Of a stretch of 64,000 nt of DNA, positions 24,317 through 36,430 are shown piece after piece; the first letter of the stretch is position 1; every line of letters starts with the position of its first letter. Source of the DNA: Distichodus sexfasciatus (Eukaryota > Chordata > Actinopteri > Characiformes > Distichodontidae); assembly GCA_032718565.1 (NCBI GenBank), contig JAVGVS010000018.1:186001-250000 (forward strand). The letters are read 5' to 3'. The notes below the pieces were generated by a model that saw nothing but the letters and a program-made list of their open reading frames with translations, ran no database searches and was not told the origin of the DNA. The position numbers and the translations under genes are program-made.

Positions 24317-26504
24317 GAGGAGAATGTGCTACTGGTCAACTCCTTTAAGGTCTTCCTAAAGTCCACTGTGGCCAATTTATGTTGTAGAGATTAGCACCAA
24401 TGTGAAGCCAGATAAAGACAAGTGTTGGGTGTTTTATTTTCTGAGCATGAATGAAGACAGCATAAAGCCCTATTTACCGTCCGTCAGTCTAAATGCTCCT
24501 AATGGACTGGCATCCTTTCCTCTGCATGCTGTGCTGACCTTGACAGGGTGCTGAGTTTCGCTGTTGCCAGATTTACTTTCAGCCATCCAAAACGCACGCC
24601 GCCAGTCCCTGTCCGTGTCACGGTCACGCTACAATCTTCCTGATCCTAATGCCATTTCATTCCACATAGCATCCACAAGAAGCATCCAGTGAGCAGCAAA
24701 AAAAAGAACTGAACCAGGAACGTTTCATAGCTGAACGCCTCCTTAGCTGAGAGTTTTGCCAGGGAACTGGGAGGCTCTGGTAACCCGATAAACGTGGGGC
24801 TGTAGCGTATGCCAAAGCGCTTTTGTCATATCCCCTGTAGTTGCATGTCTGTTCAGCCAAGGTGTTGTGCAGTCGTGAGAAATGGCTTGTTGCTGACTCT
24901 CTGTGGTTCAGGGAGCGAAATAGATTAATCTCCAGCAGTCAGTATTCTGACTGAATACACTGATTATCAGATTAGAGCATTCACTCCTTCTGCCAGGTGG
25001 ATCTATAGAATATATTTTAGCTTCAGGTGCAAGATGCAATTAATCACCCCATAATCTCCCAACTGCTATGTGGGTGTTAACTGCAGCAGCCTCAATGTAC
25101 AAGTCAATGGTAGCAGCCCTCTGTACATGTTTACATTTATATAAGAACATCTTTTCAGCCTTTCGTCTTTGTCGGGAACGATATGGAGGTATTATTTCCA
25201 CTTGGAAACGCAATAGGGAAATGTAACAACAGTACAAAATCGTAATGTCATCATGCAAGTATCTCTAATAGGCTTTTGTTTAGATCAGCCTCGTGGTTTG
25301 AATGAAAGATAAAAGATGGACGCTAGAAATGCCCGAGAATACAGTTAAAAGTCACTACAAGGACAAGCTACCTCCAACATTCTTCTATATGAGTCAGTTT
25401 TATAGGTGTGACATGGTTATAGATTTTCCTAAAACGTTTTGATCAAAATTAATATTCATTTGTTCACTGAAATGACCCTGCAAATGTTTGGATACACAAA
25501 AAGCACATTAATGCTGTCTTCTGTACTATAAGCATACGCAAGGCTAATATTATAACCAAGAAACGCCAACATATTCTGCAGCCTTAATACAAATATGATA
25601 TGACTGCTATAGACTGAGAAGAGTATCTTTTCAAAGCATTTATGGGCATTGAGTTAAAAATGTCAAATGTGCATATACCTAACTGCTTGAAATATGAGAA
25701 ACATTACAGAAAATGCTTCTGATTTCCTGTGACCGTTGCCTCTGACTGACTTTACTACAGACAAAAGTGTAGTCAGACTATAGTATATATGATACAATGT
25801 TTAACACGTCAAGAGCAATAACAAGAATGACAAATGTACAATAAAATGTTTGTGAAGAATTAAATCATGGTAAAACATGGTGGCATGAGCACGAATGCCT
25901 GGCAGTGGAACTCGCTGACATCAACAACAGGATGAATTACTCTGAAATATTTTTACAGCTGGCGTTGAACCAAACTTTTGAAATATAATGCTAAAGCTAA
26001 TAGAGCATTAGTGTCTGGTGACGGCTAAGAGGATGAGCTTGAAATGAGTTTACATATTTGCTTAAATATTTATATTAAAGGTGCCAATTTTAGTTTTTTT
26101 TTTAAAAAGTAAATATTTATACTATTGATTGTGATCCCCTTAAATAAGGAACTAAGTTCCGATGGGAGGTGATTTTATCTATATTTATCTAGTTTAACTG
26201 TAAATAATGCTGAACTAAAGCCTATTTTCAACACTTAAAACTAGCTTTTACATAAGACTCTGGAGTTCACTGGAAGTTTTTAGAATGTGTTGGTTTGCTC
26301 TAAGGTTGTGAAAAGCTTATAAGAGTTGTGTAATACATTGTAGGCTCTGCAGAATTTTGGCTAGCTTCTATAAATAGCCCCTATCACAGGCCTGAATGAC
26401 ACGCCGTGTTGTGCATGCGCAGGGCTGCTCCGAGACCAGGGGAGACGGATGAATTGAAGCAGGCCAGCTCTTTAATTGGCTCTCTCTTATCTCTCCCTGT
26501 GCAG

Positions 26505-27013
26505 TGTGTACGGCTGCCCTCTGGCCAAGAAGAGGAAAACACACGACAGGCAGCCCCTAGAGCCCTCGGCCAAGAGACGGGCCTTTCTGACGCACACAGA
26601 GCCGCAGCCCATGGACGACTGCTACGAGACCAACGTCGCCGAAGAGATGGCCGAAAAGGAGGAGGAAGAAGAGGAAGAGGAGGAGGAGGAGGAGGTCGGG
26701 GATGTGGAGGAGGAGGAAGAGGAAGAGGTGGAGGAAGAAGAAGAGGAGGAGGACGGAGATGCAGGGGAGGAGGAGGAGGAAGGGGAAGCGGCAGAGGAAG
26801 AATATTCTGAAAATGAAGAGCAAGTCGAGCAGGAGGAGGAAGAGGTGGAGCACGGAGACGAGGAGGAGGAGGTAGAGCAGGAGGAAGAGGAGGTCGTTGA
26901 TGAAGAAGAGGAGGGAGGAGAGGGGGAGGATGAGGAGGAAGAACAGGATGAAGAGGGGGATGAGGAGGAAGAGGAAGTGGAGGAGGAGGAGGAGCGGGCC
27001 AGTCAGGACCAAG
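26505..27013 (+). CDS. myt1l: myt1l coding exon 4, end of finger 1, NLS and acidic domain
   Basis: Encodes residues 49-218 with split codons at both ends (phase 2 in, phase 1 out). It opens with SVYGCPLAKKRK: Cys53 closes finger 1 and KKRK is a likely nuclear localisation signal. Residues 61-98 are moderately conserved (MDDCYETNVAEEM). From Glu99 to Glu212 the protein is almost only Glu with some Asp, Gly and Val; this region is acidic but shorter in mammals. The DNA is correspondingly a GAG/GAA purine tract at about 26650-27000. The donor is CAAG|GTGAGAG. The acidic region is probably disordered. Confidence 0.95.
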
Positions 27014-29970
27014 GTGAGAGAGCAAATATATTTCATAAGCATCAGTCTTCCAGCAAACAAATACTCCCAAAAAACCTTTCTCCCCCTGAGATGTTAGACA
27101 AGATTTGCTTTGTCATGCTTTTTCAGCCCTACTACAGTTACTTTGCATGTTGTAATCAAGAGTGGAGTGTGGCTGAAAATCAAGTTAAACAGTGAGCATT
27201 CTCCTGAAAAAGCCACAGGGAGGGGGAGTTGGCAGCCTGCACACTTTGGAGGAAGGTCGTCGTAATTTGAGGTGGGCTTGGATGTTTTTGCCACGACCTT
27301 CAGTGAGGTCTCAGTATCAGGCTAAAAACAGAGCCTTCCAAACATCGCCTCAGTTTCCCTACATGCTCACTTTCTTTCTGATGCCCAGTTTAGTCCAAGC
27401 TTTACTTCAGGTTGCAGCCGCAGGTAGCACAAATAGACAGTCATCCTCAGTACACTGTTCTCAGTACTACACCTTCCTATCCCACGCTTTCTCAACTGTT
27501 CTAAACTGGGGGTGCTGTCTGCATTCTTTTTGTCAACAAATCAGAAAAATCAGACTTTTTTATATCGTTGCATCACTTCTGGCTACCTCCAAATTATTAA
27601 ATGACAATATTAAATAAGATTTGAGCGGCATGTTGGCGTAGTGGTTAGTTCTGCCGCCTTACAGCGAGAAGGGTTTGATTCCCGGGTGGGCCGTAGGGCC
27701 TTTCTGTGTGGAGTTTGCATGCTCTCCCCATGTTCACGTGGGTTTCCTCCAGGTGCTTCGTTTTCCTCCCACCATCCAAAAGCATGGACTATAGGTTAAT
27801 TGACATCTCTAAATTGGCTCCATAAGGTGTGACTGCAAGTGTGAGTGTGTGTGCCCTGAGGCAAATGAATGAATGAATAAACTTCTGGTGCTTCAAATGG
27901 TACTGGTCGCTTCCCTGATGAATGTGGCCATATTCAGATCTGTTTGAGGTTGTCTTGACTTAAAGTGAACTCAGGTGAACACTCCCCTCATAAACATTCC
28001 CCTTTTGGAACATGAGAACTGTCCTTGCTTAGTGGCATGTACTTGATCAATATGATGATTTACTGCCGGTGTTTTGAGGCTTTCGGTTGGATCTGAGCAG
28101 GTAAGGCATTTCTGCACAATGCAGGCGTCAATGTTATTCACTCTGAAAATGATCTGAGCTGTTTTCCATGACACTGTCTTTATTTTATCTCTCTGGTATG
28201 AGTTAACATTTGTCTCTTAACGTGTCCCAGAGTTTTTCCTCTTGAAAGTATTCATAAGTCGATCAACTGCTGTGTTCTGGTCACAGTTAGGTTGTATGCT
28301 ATTTCTAAGCTGTTTAGCACATTCTTCTGTCTTTAACATTATGCATTTCACAGTTGGAATGTCTTCTGATTTTTAGTCCTCATGTTGAGAACTGTGAGCG
28401 AGTATAAAAGCATTGTTAGACTTTTGTCAAACTGTTTTTCAGTAATGTTTTCCAGTGATTAAGGTCCCCAAAATGTAAGCATTATTTAAGAAATACTAAA
28501 TGTTTTTTCTTGTGTTGTTCTATATAGATTCCAGTTCGGAGAACCAGGTTTATCACGTCGCTAACACATACTATAATGTGCAACTTTTTATCTTCAACTT
28601 GCATCAGTATGACTTTAGGCCTCACTGCTATGACAGAATCCTTATGATCATAAAGTCAGAGGACTGGTGTGAGTGGGTGAGGTTCACCTCGCTCTGCGGA
28701 AATGAGATTAGGAGAGTAATGTGTCTGGTCTCTACCAGACATGCTGAGCACCACGCTGGACAATATTCAGCTTCGTTCCACCCAACGGCCAATCAAATCT
28801 GAAAATGCCCTCGAACCTAATTATGAAAGGTGTATCCAAAAGTGATTAACCCGGTGTTTTCATTCAGAGATGAGTGTGCTATTGAATAACGAGTGGAATT
28901 AAGCTCTTTGTCTAGGTGTTCACATCTAATATCCTCAGCAAAAATCATAGAATCTTTATAGATATCTTGTGTAAGAAAAAAATACTCTTATGAAGTATTC
29001 TATCTAACAGACAGGAGAAATGCTCTCATTTTTTAAAACAAGCTCTCGCAGGGAGAAGTGGCCAAAAATATTCCAATCTCTCAGATGTAAGTGAAGTGGC
29101 ATTGTTAGCGTTTTCAATGGCATGCACCACGTAGCATCGCTAATCCAGCCAATTCAGAATCGCCGTGCCCACTCCCCCATTCAATCTGTTTCACTTCCAG
29201 TCTCCTTTGTGTACCTTGATTGCTCTTCAAATTGCTTTTCCATGGCACATTTAAATCTGACCAAAATGAAACCCTTGGCTCTGATCCCAAATAGACCTAA
29301 CTCCCCCCAAAAACACACGCACTTGTGGCTCTTTAGACTGGCTGCCTCGAAGTCCAAACAAGTCTTCATGACACTGCGATACCCAGCATTATTTCTTTTG
29401 ATATTTCTGCATGGAAAATGACATGGTATGCCCTGACATCAACATTTATAATATGAATAGTCCTTGAAGTACATTTCGATAACCGGTTTCATTCAAGGAT
29501 GTGCTCTCAGTTGATAGACTTACTTTTTTCTGACATCAAGATCATATTTATTATCCTGAAGCTATTTTCTGTCTCCCCCACTGGGATGGATGAGGTAAAT
29601 GGGAGTGATGCTTGTGAGTTACTCTTGACAAGTTGGGGCAGGGAGGTGAAAGGGAAGGTTGGAGGCACACTGAGGATTGAGAACCTAAAATGACTGACGA
29701 AAGTGGTTCAGGTTCTTTCTGCAGTCTCCCTGCCTCACTTAAGTCATGAAAAGAATGATTCCAGCTTCTAATGATGGGGATGAAATAGTGGGGCATAAAA
29801 TCACAAATGCTGGAATATTTTAACAGGTTTTTATTCATGGACTAGAGATGTGAAGGAAACTGTTATTTTTAACTGTGAATCCTCAGTCCCTGACAGCTGT
29901 TAAAAATGAACATTACCTAGATCATAAAATATAGTTCATCAACAAATAGATGTTTGTTCCCGTTTAACAG
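27014..29970 (+). other. Intron 4
   Basis: Holds a SINE (27624-27882). A repeat-free block near 28600-28800 is undistinguished. No other structure or exon was recognised. Confidence 0.6.
27624..27882 (+). mobile_element. tRNA-derived SINE (family A), 3'-shortened
   Basis: The head TTGGCGTAGTGGTTAGTTCT is an A box, and GGGTTTGATTCCCGGG a B box, as in RNA polymerase III promoters. The body GGCCTTTCTGTGTGGAGTTT and CTCCCCATGTTCACGTGGGT matches the copy at 57678. The tail is a GAATGAAT repeat. Relative to that copy it lacks about 80 bases before the tail. Confidence 0.8.
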
Positions 29971-31098
29971 ATGGCGATCAGATAAATGATGGATACACGA
30001 AGCCCAGTCCCACAACAGAGAAGGACGACAACAACAATGACGAGTACGACAACTACGATGAGCTAGTGGCCAAGTCTCTGCTAAACCTGGGCAAGATCGC
30101 AGAAGACGCCGCTTACCGGGCCATGACCGAGTCCGAGATGAACAGCAACTCCTCCCATAGCGTGGAGGGAGAAGAAGAGGATGAGGAAGAGGAGGAGGAG
30201 GACGACGAGGAAGAGGAAGAGGATGAAGAAGAAGAGGAAGAGGAAGAAGAAGAAGAGGAAGAGGAAGAAGAGGAGGAAGGTGAAGACTGCTCTAAAAAGG
30301 GGGAGCTTAGTCTGGATGTGGACAGCGACGTGGTGAAGGAGACGGTGGACTCCCTGAAACTTCTGGCACAGGGTCATGGAGCTGTGCTGTCTGACAATCT
30401 CGATGAAAGGTCCTACCAGCAAGATGGGATCAAACACGAGGACTGCGGCATGAACGGGCCGGCAGCCTACAGCTGCGACGGCCTGCAAAACAGAGTCGCC
30501 AGCAATGGGCAGCTAGTGGAGGAGAGCGATGAAGAGGTTTGTCTGAGTAGTCTGGAGTGCCTGCGCAACCAGTGTTTTGACCTGGCGCGCAAGCTGAGCG
30601 AAACCAAGCCATCCACCGAGCGTCTCGGCAACGCCCTGGAGGTGAACCACATGCAGCCAGAGACAATGCATCACTACGGGGACCTGCAGCATCAGCAGCA
30701 GAATGTTGAGGAGCGCCGCATCTTGGAGCGCAACTACTCGGACATGGTCAACCTGATGAAGCTGGAGGAGCAGCTCAGCCCGCGCTCCAAGGCCCTATCC
30801 AGTTGTGCCCGGGAGTATGACGGTTACATAGACCGGGATGAGGACACCACTTCAGTGACCTCTGACCGCTCAGAGGAGGTCTTTGACATGTCAAAGGGCA
30901 ACCTGTCGCTCCTGGAGAAGGCCATAGCTCTGGAGTCAGAGAGGGCCAAGGCCATGCGGGACAAGATGGCCTCAGAAGCGGCCAGGAGGGACAGACTGCA
31001 CCTGCATGAGGAGAACCACGGCCTGAGGCTCAGCTGTGCCGAGGAGCGCAAACCCAGGCTACATCATGAAGGCCTGAAAAAGCCCTACTACCATAAAG
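29971..31098 (+). CDS. myt1l: myt1l coding exon 5, acidic run and central MYT1-family region
   Basis: The largest exon (1,128 bases, residues 219-594). In order: the conserved block [20 protein letters not shown] and [15 protein letters not shown]; an uninterrupted run of 36 Asp/Glu (residues 286-321); the family blocks [40 protein letters not shown] and [20 protein letters not shown]; and a charged helical segment [20 protein letters not shown]. It ends KKPYYHK before the exon with finger 2. The acceptor is CCCGTTTAACAG and the donor AAAG|GTAAGC (phase 1). The central region includes the neuronal-repression part mapped in mouse Myt1l. Confidence 0.96.
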
Positions 31099-32235
31099 GT
31101 AAGCGAGCATTCTTGTTTCACATTGACTTCTGGCTGCTGCACATTGACAGTACTTTAAGATGAGGCCTTTAATGGTAACGAATAATGAGATATTTTCAGA
31201 TTTTTCATTTTGTGCTAAAATTAAGACACACTGTTATTCTGTTTTGGTTTTTTATCAACACAAGTGGCGTGACCCAGAAGTAGCCAGTGGAAGAAGACTA
31301 TAAACAAGTGTGGAAATCTCAGATAAAGTAGCTTGATGGTCAAGTTAGAGGACTGCAACATAATGAGAGCCCTGTTTGAAACTGGGAAAACGCATGTCAA
31401 GATTTTCACCGCACTGCAGCGGTTTGGTGCCACCATATGCTCCGAAATGTCAGGCAGACAAGCCAAAATGGAATATGAGTGCGTGCTTTTCATTCATTCC
31501 ATTTTTCGTTTAAGTGCAAAATGGAAAATTGGAAAATGACTCACTTGTTTTTTCCATTATGGCTATGGAAATAAATTTTGAAAAACATGTTGTTGTTGTT
31601 GGTGGGCATAAACCCCAAATAGCAGCAGCTGATAATATATTTATGATATATTTGTTGGGGAAAGTTCTATATATATGTTTAAGTGTGAAGTTATTCAGAG
31701 TAAACAGGGCTCCTGTAAAATTATGTAGCTGAAGTGGTAAAGCGTGGTATGTTGTTTTGAATTCTGACTTTGCTGTTCTTTCTGGAGACCTCATTGTGAC
31801 CCCGGGACAGACTTCCTCATCCGATTGGAACATCCTGGTCCCTGCAGCACAGGCAGAGAAGCTTATGTTGCTGTAAAAGGCTAGCGTGGCCACATCAGAG
31901 CCCGGGCCTGTCAGGAATAAGTCATGGCAAATCTCTTGCCTGGAATGCAGCCTGAAGGTCCACGCTACTTCTTTATAAAGTCTGAGCTGGGTCTACTTAG
32001 AAATATTCAGCATCTTTATTACTGAAGGAGCAAGCAACACTACAAATAGCATCAACTGAACTTACACTTGTGTATAAACTAGGAATATTTAGTGCCAGAA
32101 GGTGCAAGTAAGGAAATACTGTGTTCTTAAATTCAAACTTTTATTTGAGTTTATTACAGATATTGTGGATAAAATACAGCGGTAAGATTGAAAGTATCGC
32201 AGATAATGTTGCTTTACCATACTATACATGACTTT

Positions 32236-32540
32236 CACTGATTAACCATAACATTATGACCCGTGGTCTAATATTAGACTACTACTTTTGGTATCTCCTG
32301 ACCACTGCAGAACAAAACCATTCCACAAGAGCTGCATTTTTGGAGATGTTCTGACCTAGTTGTTGCTCAAATCCTTACACTTGACCATTTTGTATGCTTC
32401 TGACACATCAACTTAAAGGACAAAATGTTCTCTTGCTGCCTAATATATCCCACTCACGGCTAGACACCACTGTATTGAGATAATCAGTGTCACTTACTTC
32501 ACCAATCAGAGGGTATAATGTTATGGTTGGTCAGTGTATA
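32236..32540 (-). mobile_element. Tc1/mariner-like transposon remnant, internally deleted
   Basis: The terminal inverted repeats 32236-32257 and 32515-32536 (CACTGATTAACCATAACATT against CACTGACCAACCATAACATT) match at 20 of 22. On the minus strand the interior retains text such as AAGTGTAAGGATTTGAGC and ATCTCCAAAA.TGCAGCTCTT, corresponding to the start of a Tc1-type transposase (KRKDLSEF / ISKTAALVG type), with stops and deletions. It cannot encode transposase. Confidence 0.75.
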
Positions 32541-32889
32541 ATTCACCAATTACATTTTTTTTCAAGTTGGTATTTGATCTGGTCCAAATGTACGATTGAA
32601 ACAACACATGAAAGGGTTAAAAATTGCATTACTGCAAGACTATAACTGAAACCTGCGTAAGTGGAAGCTCCTGATCTGTGATTCCCGAGCCGTTCTCCCA
32701 GTGTGGAGAGGAAGCGGTGACACTGAAAAGACAGATTAATGCATGTCCAAAACCATACCAATATCATGCTGACATTTACAGGCAGAAAATTGCCTTTTTA
32801 AGATCATTTTGCCAACTTAACAACTCTTGTGATCACCCATTTTACGCTCAGACATAAAGTAGACATTTGATCAAGGCTACGCATCTAAA

Positions 32890-33330
32890 CTTTCATTTGC
32901 CGTCCCCCCTCTCTCTTGCTCTCTCGGAGGGAGATGGAGGGGAGCGCTGGCAGGCCGCACCAAAGGACGTTGGGCTGGCATGCTGCGCCGACTCTATCTC
33001 TCTAATGCCGGAATAATGAGGGATGCGCGGCCATTACGTCACGATAACATCTCTCCCCGGCACAGATAGCAGCAGGCGCTGCCTGACCAGGGGGCATTAT
33101 GATTTATAAAAGTGTGCCGGGCTGACAGTTATGGAAGGAGCTCCTCCTTAAAGAAGGCACGAGGCGGAGATGGAAATTGAACAGTATCAGTATGACCGAT
33201 AACGAACGACAGGACCACTGACTGCACATTAATTATCCCCAGACGCTATGGTAATGGGGGCCATTTGCTATGCAAAGCGCAGCCTGCGCAGAGCCACAAT
33301 CGATATGCGGCGGGTTCTAATGCGCAGTCC
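32890..33330. promoter_or_regulatory. Candidate conserved non-coding element
   Basis: Repeat-poor block with CpGs, CACATTAATTATCCCC (TAATTA core) and TATGCAAA (33269, octamer-like). It stands out from the AT-rich intron. Function inferred. Confidence 0.3.
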
Positions 33331-34316
33331 TCCTCTCCTCTCCTTCTCTCTTCCTTCTCTCCACCCGCTCTTTTTTATTTGGACAAGTTGCGGCAGGCGT
33401 TCGTCCAGGCGCAGGCCTGTGTGTTTTTGTGTTCGCTGTATGTGGTTGTGTGAAATGACCACTTAAGAAAAATGATCTCATGTGAACTAAGTTAAAATTC
33501 TCAAAAATGCATAATTATGTCACAGACATGAGTTGGAATTGAAATTCTCTGTAGTTTTGTTTTCAGCCTCTTTTTTTAAACGCATACTCATTTTCCAAAC
33601 CGTCTGCTCGTCTCTCACAGCCTCCATGCTGGGATTTTCCTGCTGTTCTTTCCCACTGTCTGCCCTTATTTTGATATGGAAGGATATGCGATGCTGGTTA
33701 CTAGGTTACACTATGTTTAAAATTTTAATCAGAGGCCTCTCTGCATCTCTCTCCCCCTCTCTCAGTCTCTCAGTTCCCAGTTCTATTTATGAGTTCTACC
33801 CTCTCTGAAAAAGATTCCCTTGCCAGCAGAATAGCAGATAGATCCCCCATACGTACTGACAGCAATGCCATGTAACCAAAATCAATTTAGTAGCACTAAC
33901 AAGGACAAAAGGTTTCCTGTTTTGTCTGCATAGAGAAATATATGCACTGTTTTTGGGGTGTTGAAATGAATCGTATAATCGATGCAACACAATGCGGACG
34001 TTGACGATTCTTCCTCGAAACAGTGGCAGACCACAATCTGAATATTGTGCTCACATTCTGTTAAAGATATAAATGATATGCATATGGGCTAAAGCGCACC
34101 TTTATACTTATGACTTCAGAGTTCCCTCTTCACCTTTGTTTTGTCTCTGCTTTTCCTCATTTTTACCATCAGCATAGTTTTGTGAAGTTTTTTTAATGGG
34201 AATGATACAAGCGTGTCTGCTGCAAAACACTGCTGGCTGTATATACTTCTTGTAAATTTCTCTTTTTTGTGTGTTTACCTGTGTCTGTGTGTGTGTGCGC
34301 CTGCGCTCTTATCTGA

Positions 34317-34508
<192 letters not shown>

Positions 34509-34526
34509 TAAATGCCCGCCCTCCCT

Positions 34527-34588
34527 TTCTCTTTCTCTCTCTCTGTCTCTCTCTCTCTCTCTCTCTCCCTCTCTCTCTCTCTCTCCCA
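34527..34588 (+). repeat. (CT)n tract just downstream of exon 6
   Basis: CT-rich repeat beginning about 70 bases after the donor. CU-rich intronic RNA is the type of sequence bound by PTBP proteins; a role here is inference. Confidence 0.9.
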
Positions 34589-36269
34589 TCTCTTGTGGTG
34601 AGTGAGTCTCTGTGAGTCTTCTCAGTTCTGCTCGGAGATCGCCCTGTGCTTTGCTCTGTGATTTTCTTTCAAGAACGATGCCCTCTTTTTTGGTGCTGTT
34701 CACTTCACCACGTCTGCATGGGTGCATCGTACCCCTTTTTTGTCATTGTGCATGCCCAGTTTTTTTGCTGCTCAAGTGAAAATCTGTTATTTAAGCTAAA
34801 TTACAAACTATAAAACAACAATTTGGAAACATTCATTATGTGTTGGTAAAGGAAGGCAAAATACATTACAAATGTTATTCCACCGAATTCATCATCCTGG
34901 ATCTCAGTGCACGACTGTGTTTATTATTTCTATTTGATAAAGCTTAAGCCCTGATCTTATGCTTTCTAATAAGCTGGTTAGCTTTGCCTCATTTTATTTG
35001 CTCAATTAAATCCAGTTGAATAAACTGTAATAATAGCAGCTCACTCCAGCTCGCATAACCGCAGCGAGGGCAGTAAACAGGAAGGGTGGCGTCTTCTCCT
35101 CACGCGCCGCTCTCATTCACCTTGTGCAAATCTCCCAATAAAGCATCTTTTACACGATTCATTAAACCACACAGAGGATCTCACGTTATGGCCGCAAATG
35201 ACCCAGACGGCAATCAAACCGACTGACAGCTTTAATGACAGCCCAGAAAATTAGTTAACATAAAAGATCTGCCTATAAAGCGTCCAGATGTCAAGAGGTG
35301 TAATTTGATCTGCCTGGGAGGCACGAGTTGAGGCAAGCCTGGAATGACCTTAGGTTTGGTCTGTGTGCTTTACCCTGAGGTGGACTTCACAAACGCTGGT
35401 TTTCATGAGGACAACATCAATATTTATGATATATGATTGGGGGAGAAAAATATAGTAGAATAAAATATATAAATTAAAATAAAGTATAATACGGCAATAA
35501 AAAGAACATTCTCTAAATAACCCTGACTTAAAATGTCGGTTTATTAGAGGAACGGCTATGGCCCACTTTTCAATATACTTTTTAAGTTTTACTCTATTTA
35601 TGCATGGCAAGAATACAAGAAATGTTCAATCTACTGCACATAAATAAATATATAAATAAATAACTAGAGCACTCAGTATTCAGAGAATGTGCAGGCTGGT
35701 GCAGTTAGAGAGCAGTGTGAGTGGCAACCTAATTTTAGCCATCATTTGTTGGAGATTTCCCCAGGAACATTCCAGGGCATCGTGAATTGTAAACGAAATG
35801 AAGACGTAGCATCAATAATACATTGTCCACTCTAAGTGATAAATGTGTTATAAGGAGGTTGTGTCTGTGTGTGTGTGTTAAGCATGCAAGTGCAGAGTGT
35901 AGGTGTACAGGTATGTGACTTGCTGTATGTCAGTATGTGTGTGCATGTCTACAGGCGGGTGCAGGGCAGTGCTGTGTTTTCTGTGCAGATTATTGAGCAC
36001 ACTGTGACAGGGGAACGCGGCTCTGCAGCTGCTCCATTGCACATAATGCATTTTTTAGCAGTGACCTGTCAATAGCGCAACATGTTCACTACAGGTCACC
36101 TTTCAATGTACCGTAGAATGGGCAAAGAACAGAGAACAAATTATTACAGGCTTATTTTTTATATCTGTTATATAGAATCCAAATTAAGTATCCAGAATCT
36201 GAGGTCAGGTTTTGAGTTTTTTGAGCACATGAAAGATAGCAAAACCTGAGATTTTGTCATATTTTTGTT

Positions 36270-36430
36270 TCTTTGTGGGGACCTTTGTATACGTGGGGAC
36301 TAGTCCTCATAAATAATAAAGTGCTTTTATAGAAAGGTCTATTTTGAAACCTATGAAATGATTTTCTTTTTGGTTACTGAGGTAAAGGTTAGATTTAGAT
36401 GTATTATTATTAATCAAGTAATTATGGGAG
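36270..36430 (+). repeat. GT-linked dispersed repeat, copy 4 (short)
   Basis: TTTGTGGGGACCTTTGTATA, GGGACTAGTCCTCATAAATA and TTTTTGGTTACTGAGGTAAA in the same order as the other copies. Confidence 0.5.

Larger units (their letters stand above)
12463..26504 (+). other. Intron 3 (14 kb): regulatory candidates and repeats
   Basis: The largest intron after the start codon, between the two halves of finger 1. No coding exon was recognised. It holds repeat-poor blocks that look like conserved elements (about 12960-13270, 14540-14680, 14740-14990, 17100-17230, 20620-20850, 24020-24260), a foldback SINE composite (15391-15714), DNA transposon remnants (13581-13805, 20985-21665), a GGCG/GGCA repeat (18974-19030) and several microsatellites. 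Confidence 0.6.

Noticed and set aside
26384..27070. Long minus-strand ORFs opposite exon 4 (Pro/Leu-rich)
   Set aside because: Antisense shadow of the GAG/GAA repeat; composition is fully explained by the coding acidic tract.
27624..27700. tRNA-like A and B boxes
   Set aside because: They belong to a SINE head: the body and tail repeat at 57678 and no tRNA cloverleaf can be completed.
30081..30488. Minus-strand ORF opposite exon 5 with Leu/Phe runs
   Set aside because: Antisense shadow of the acidic run; no signal of its own.
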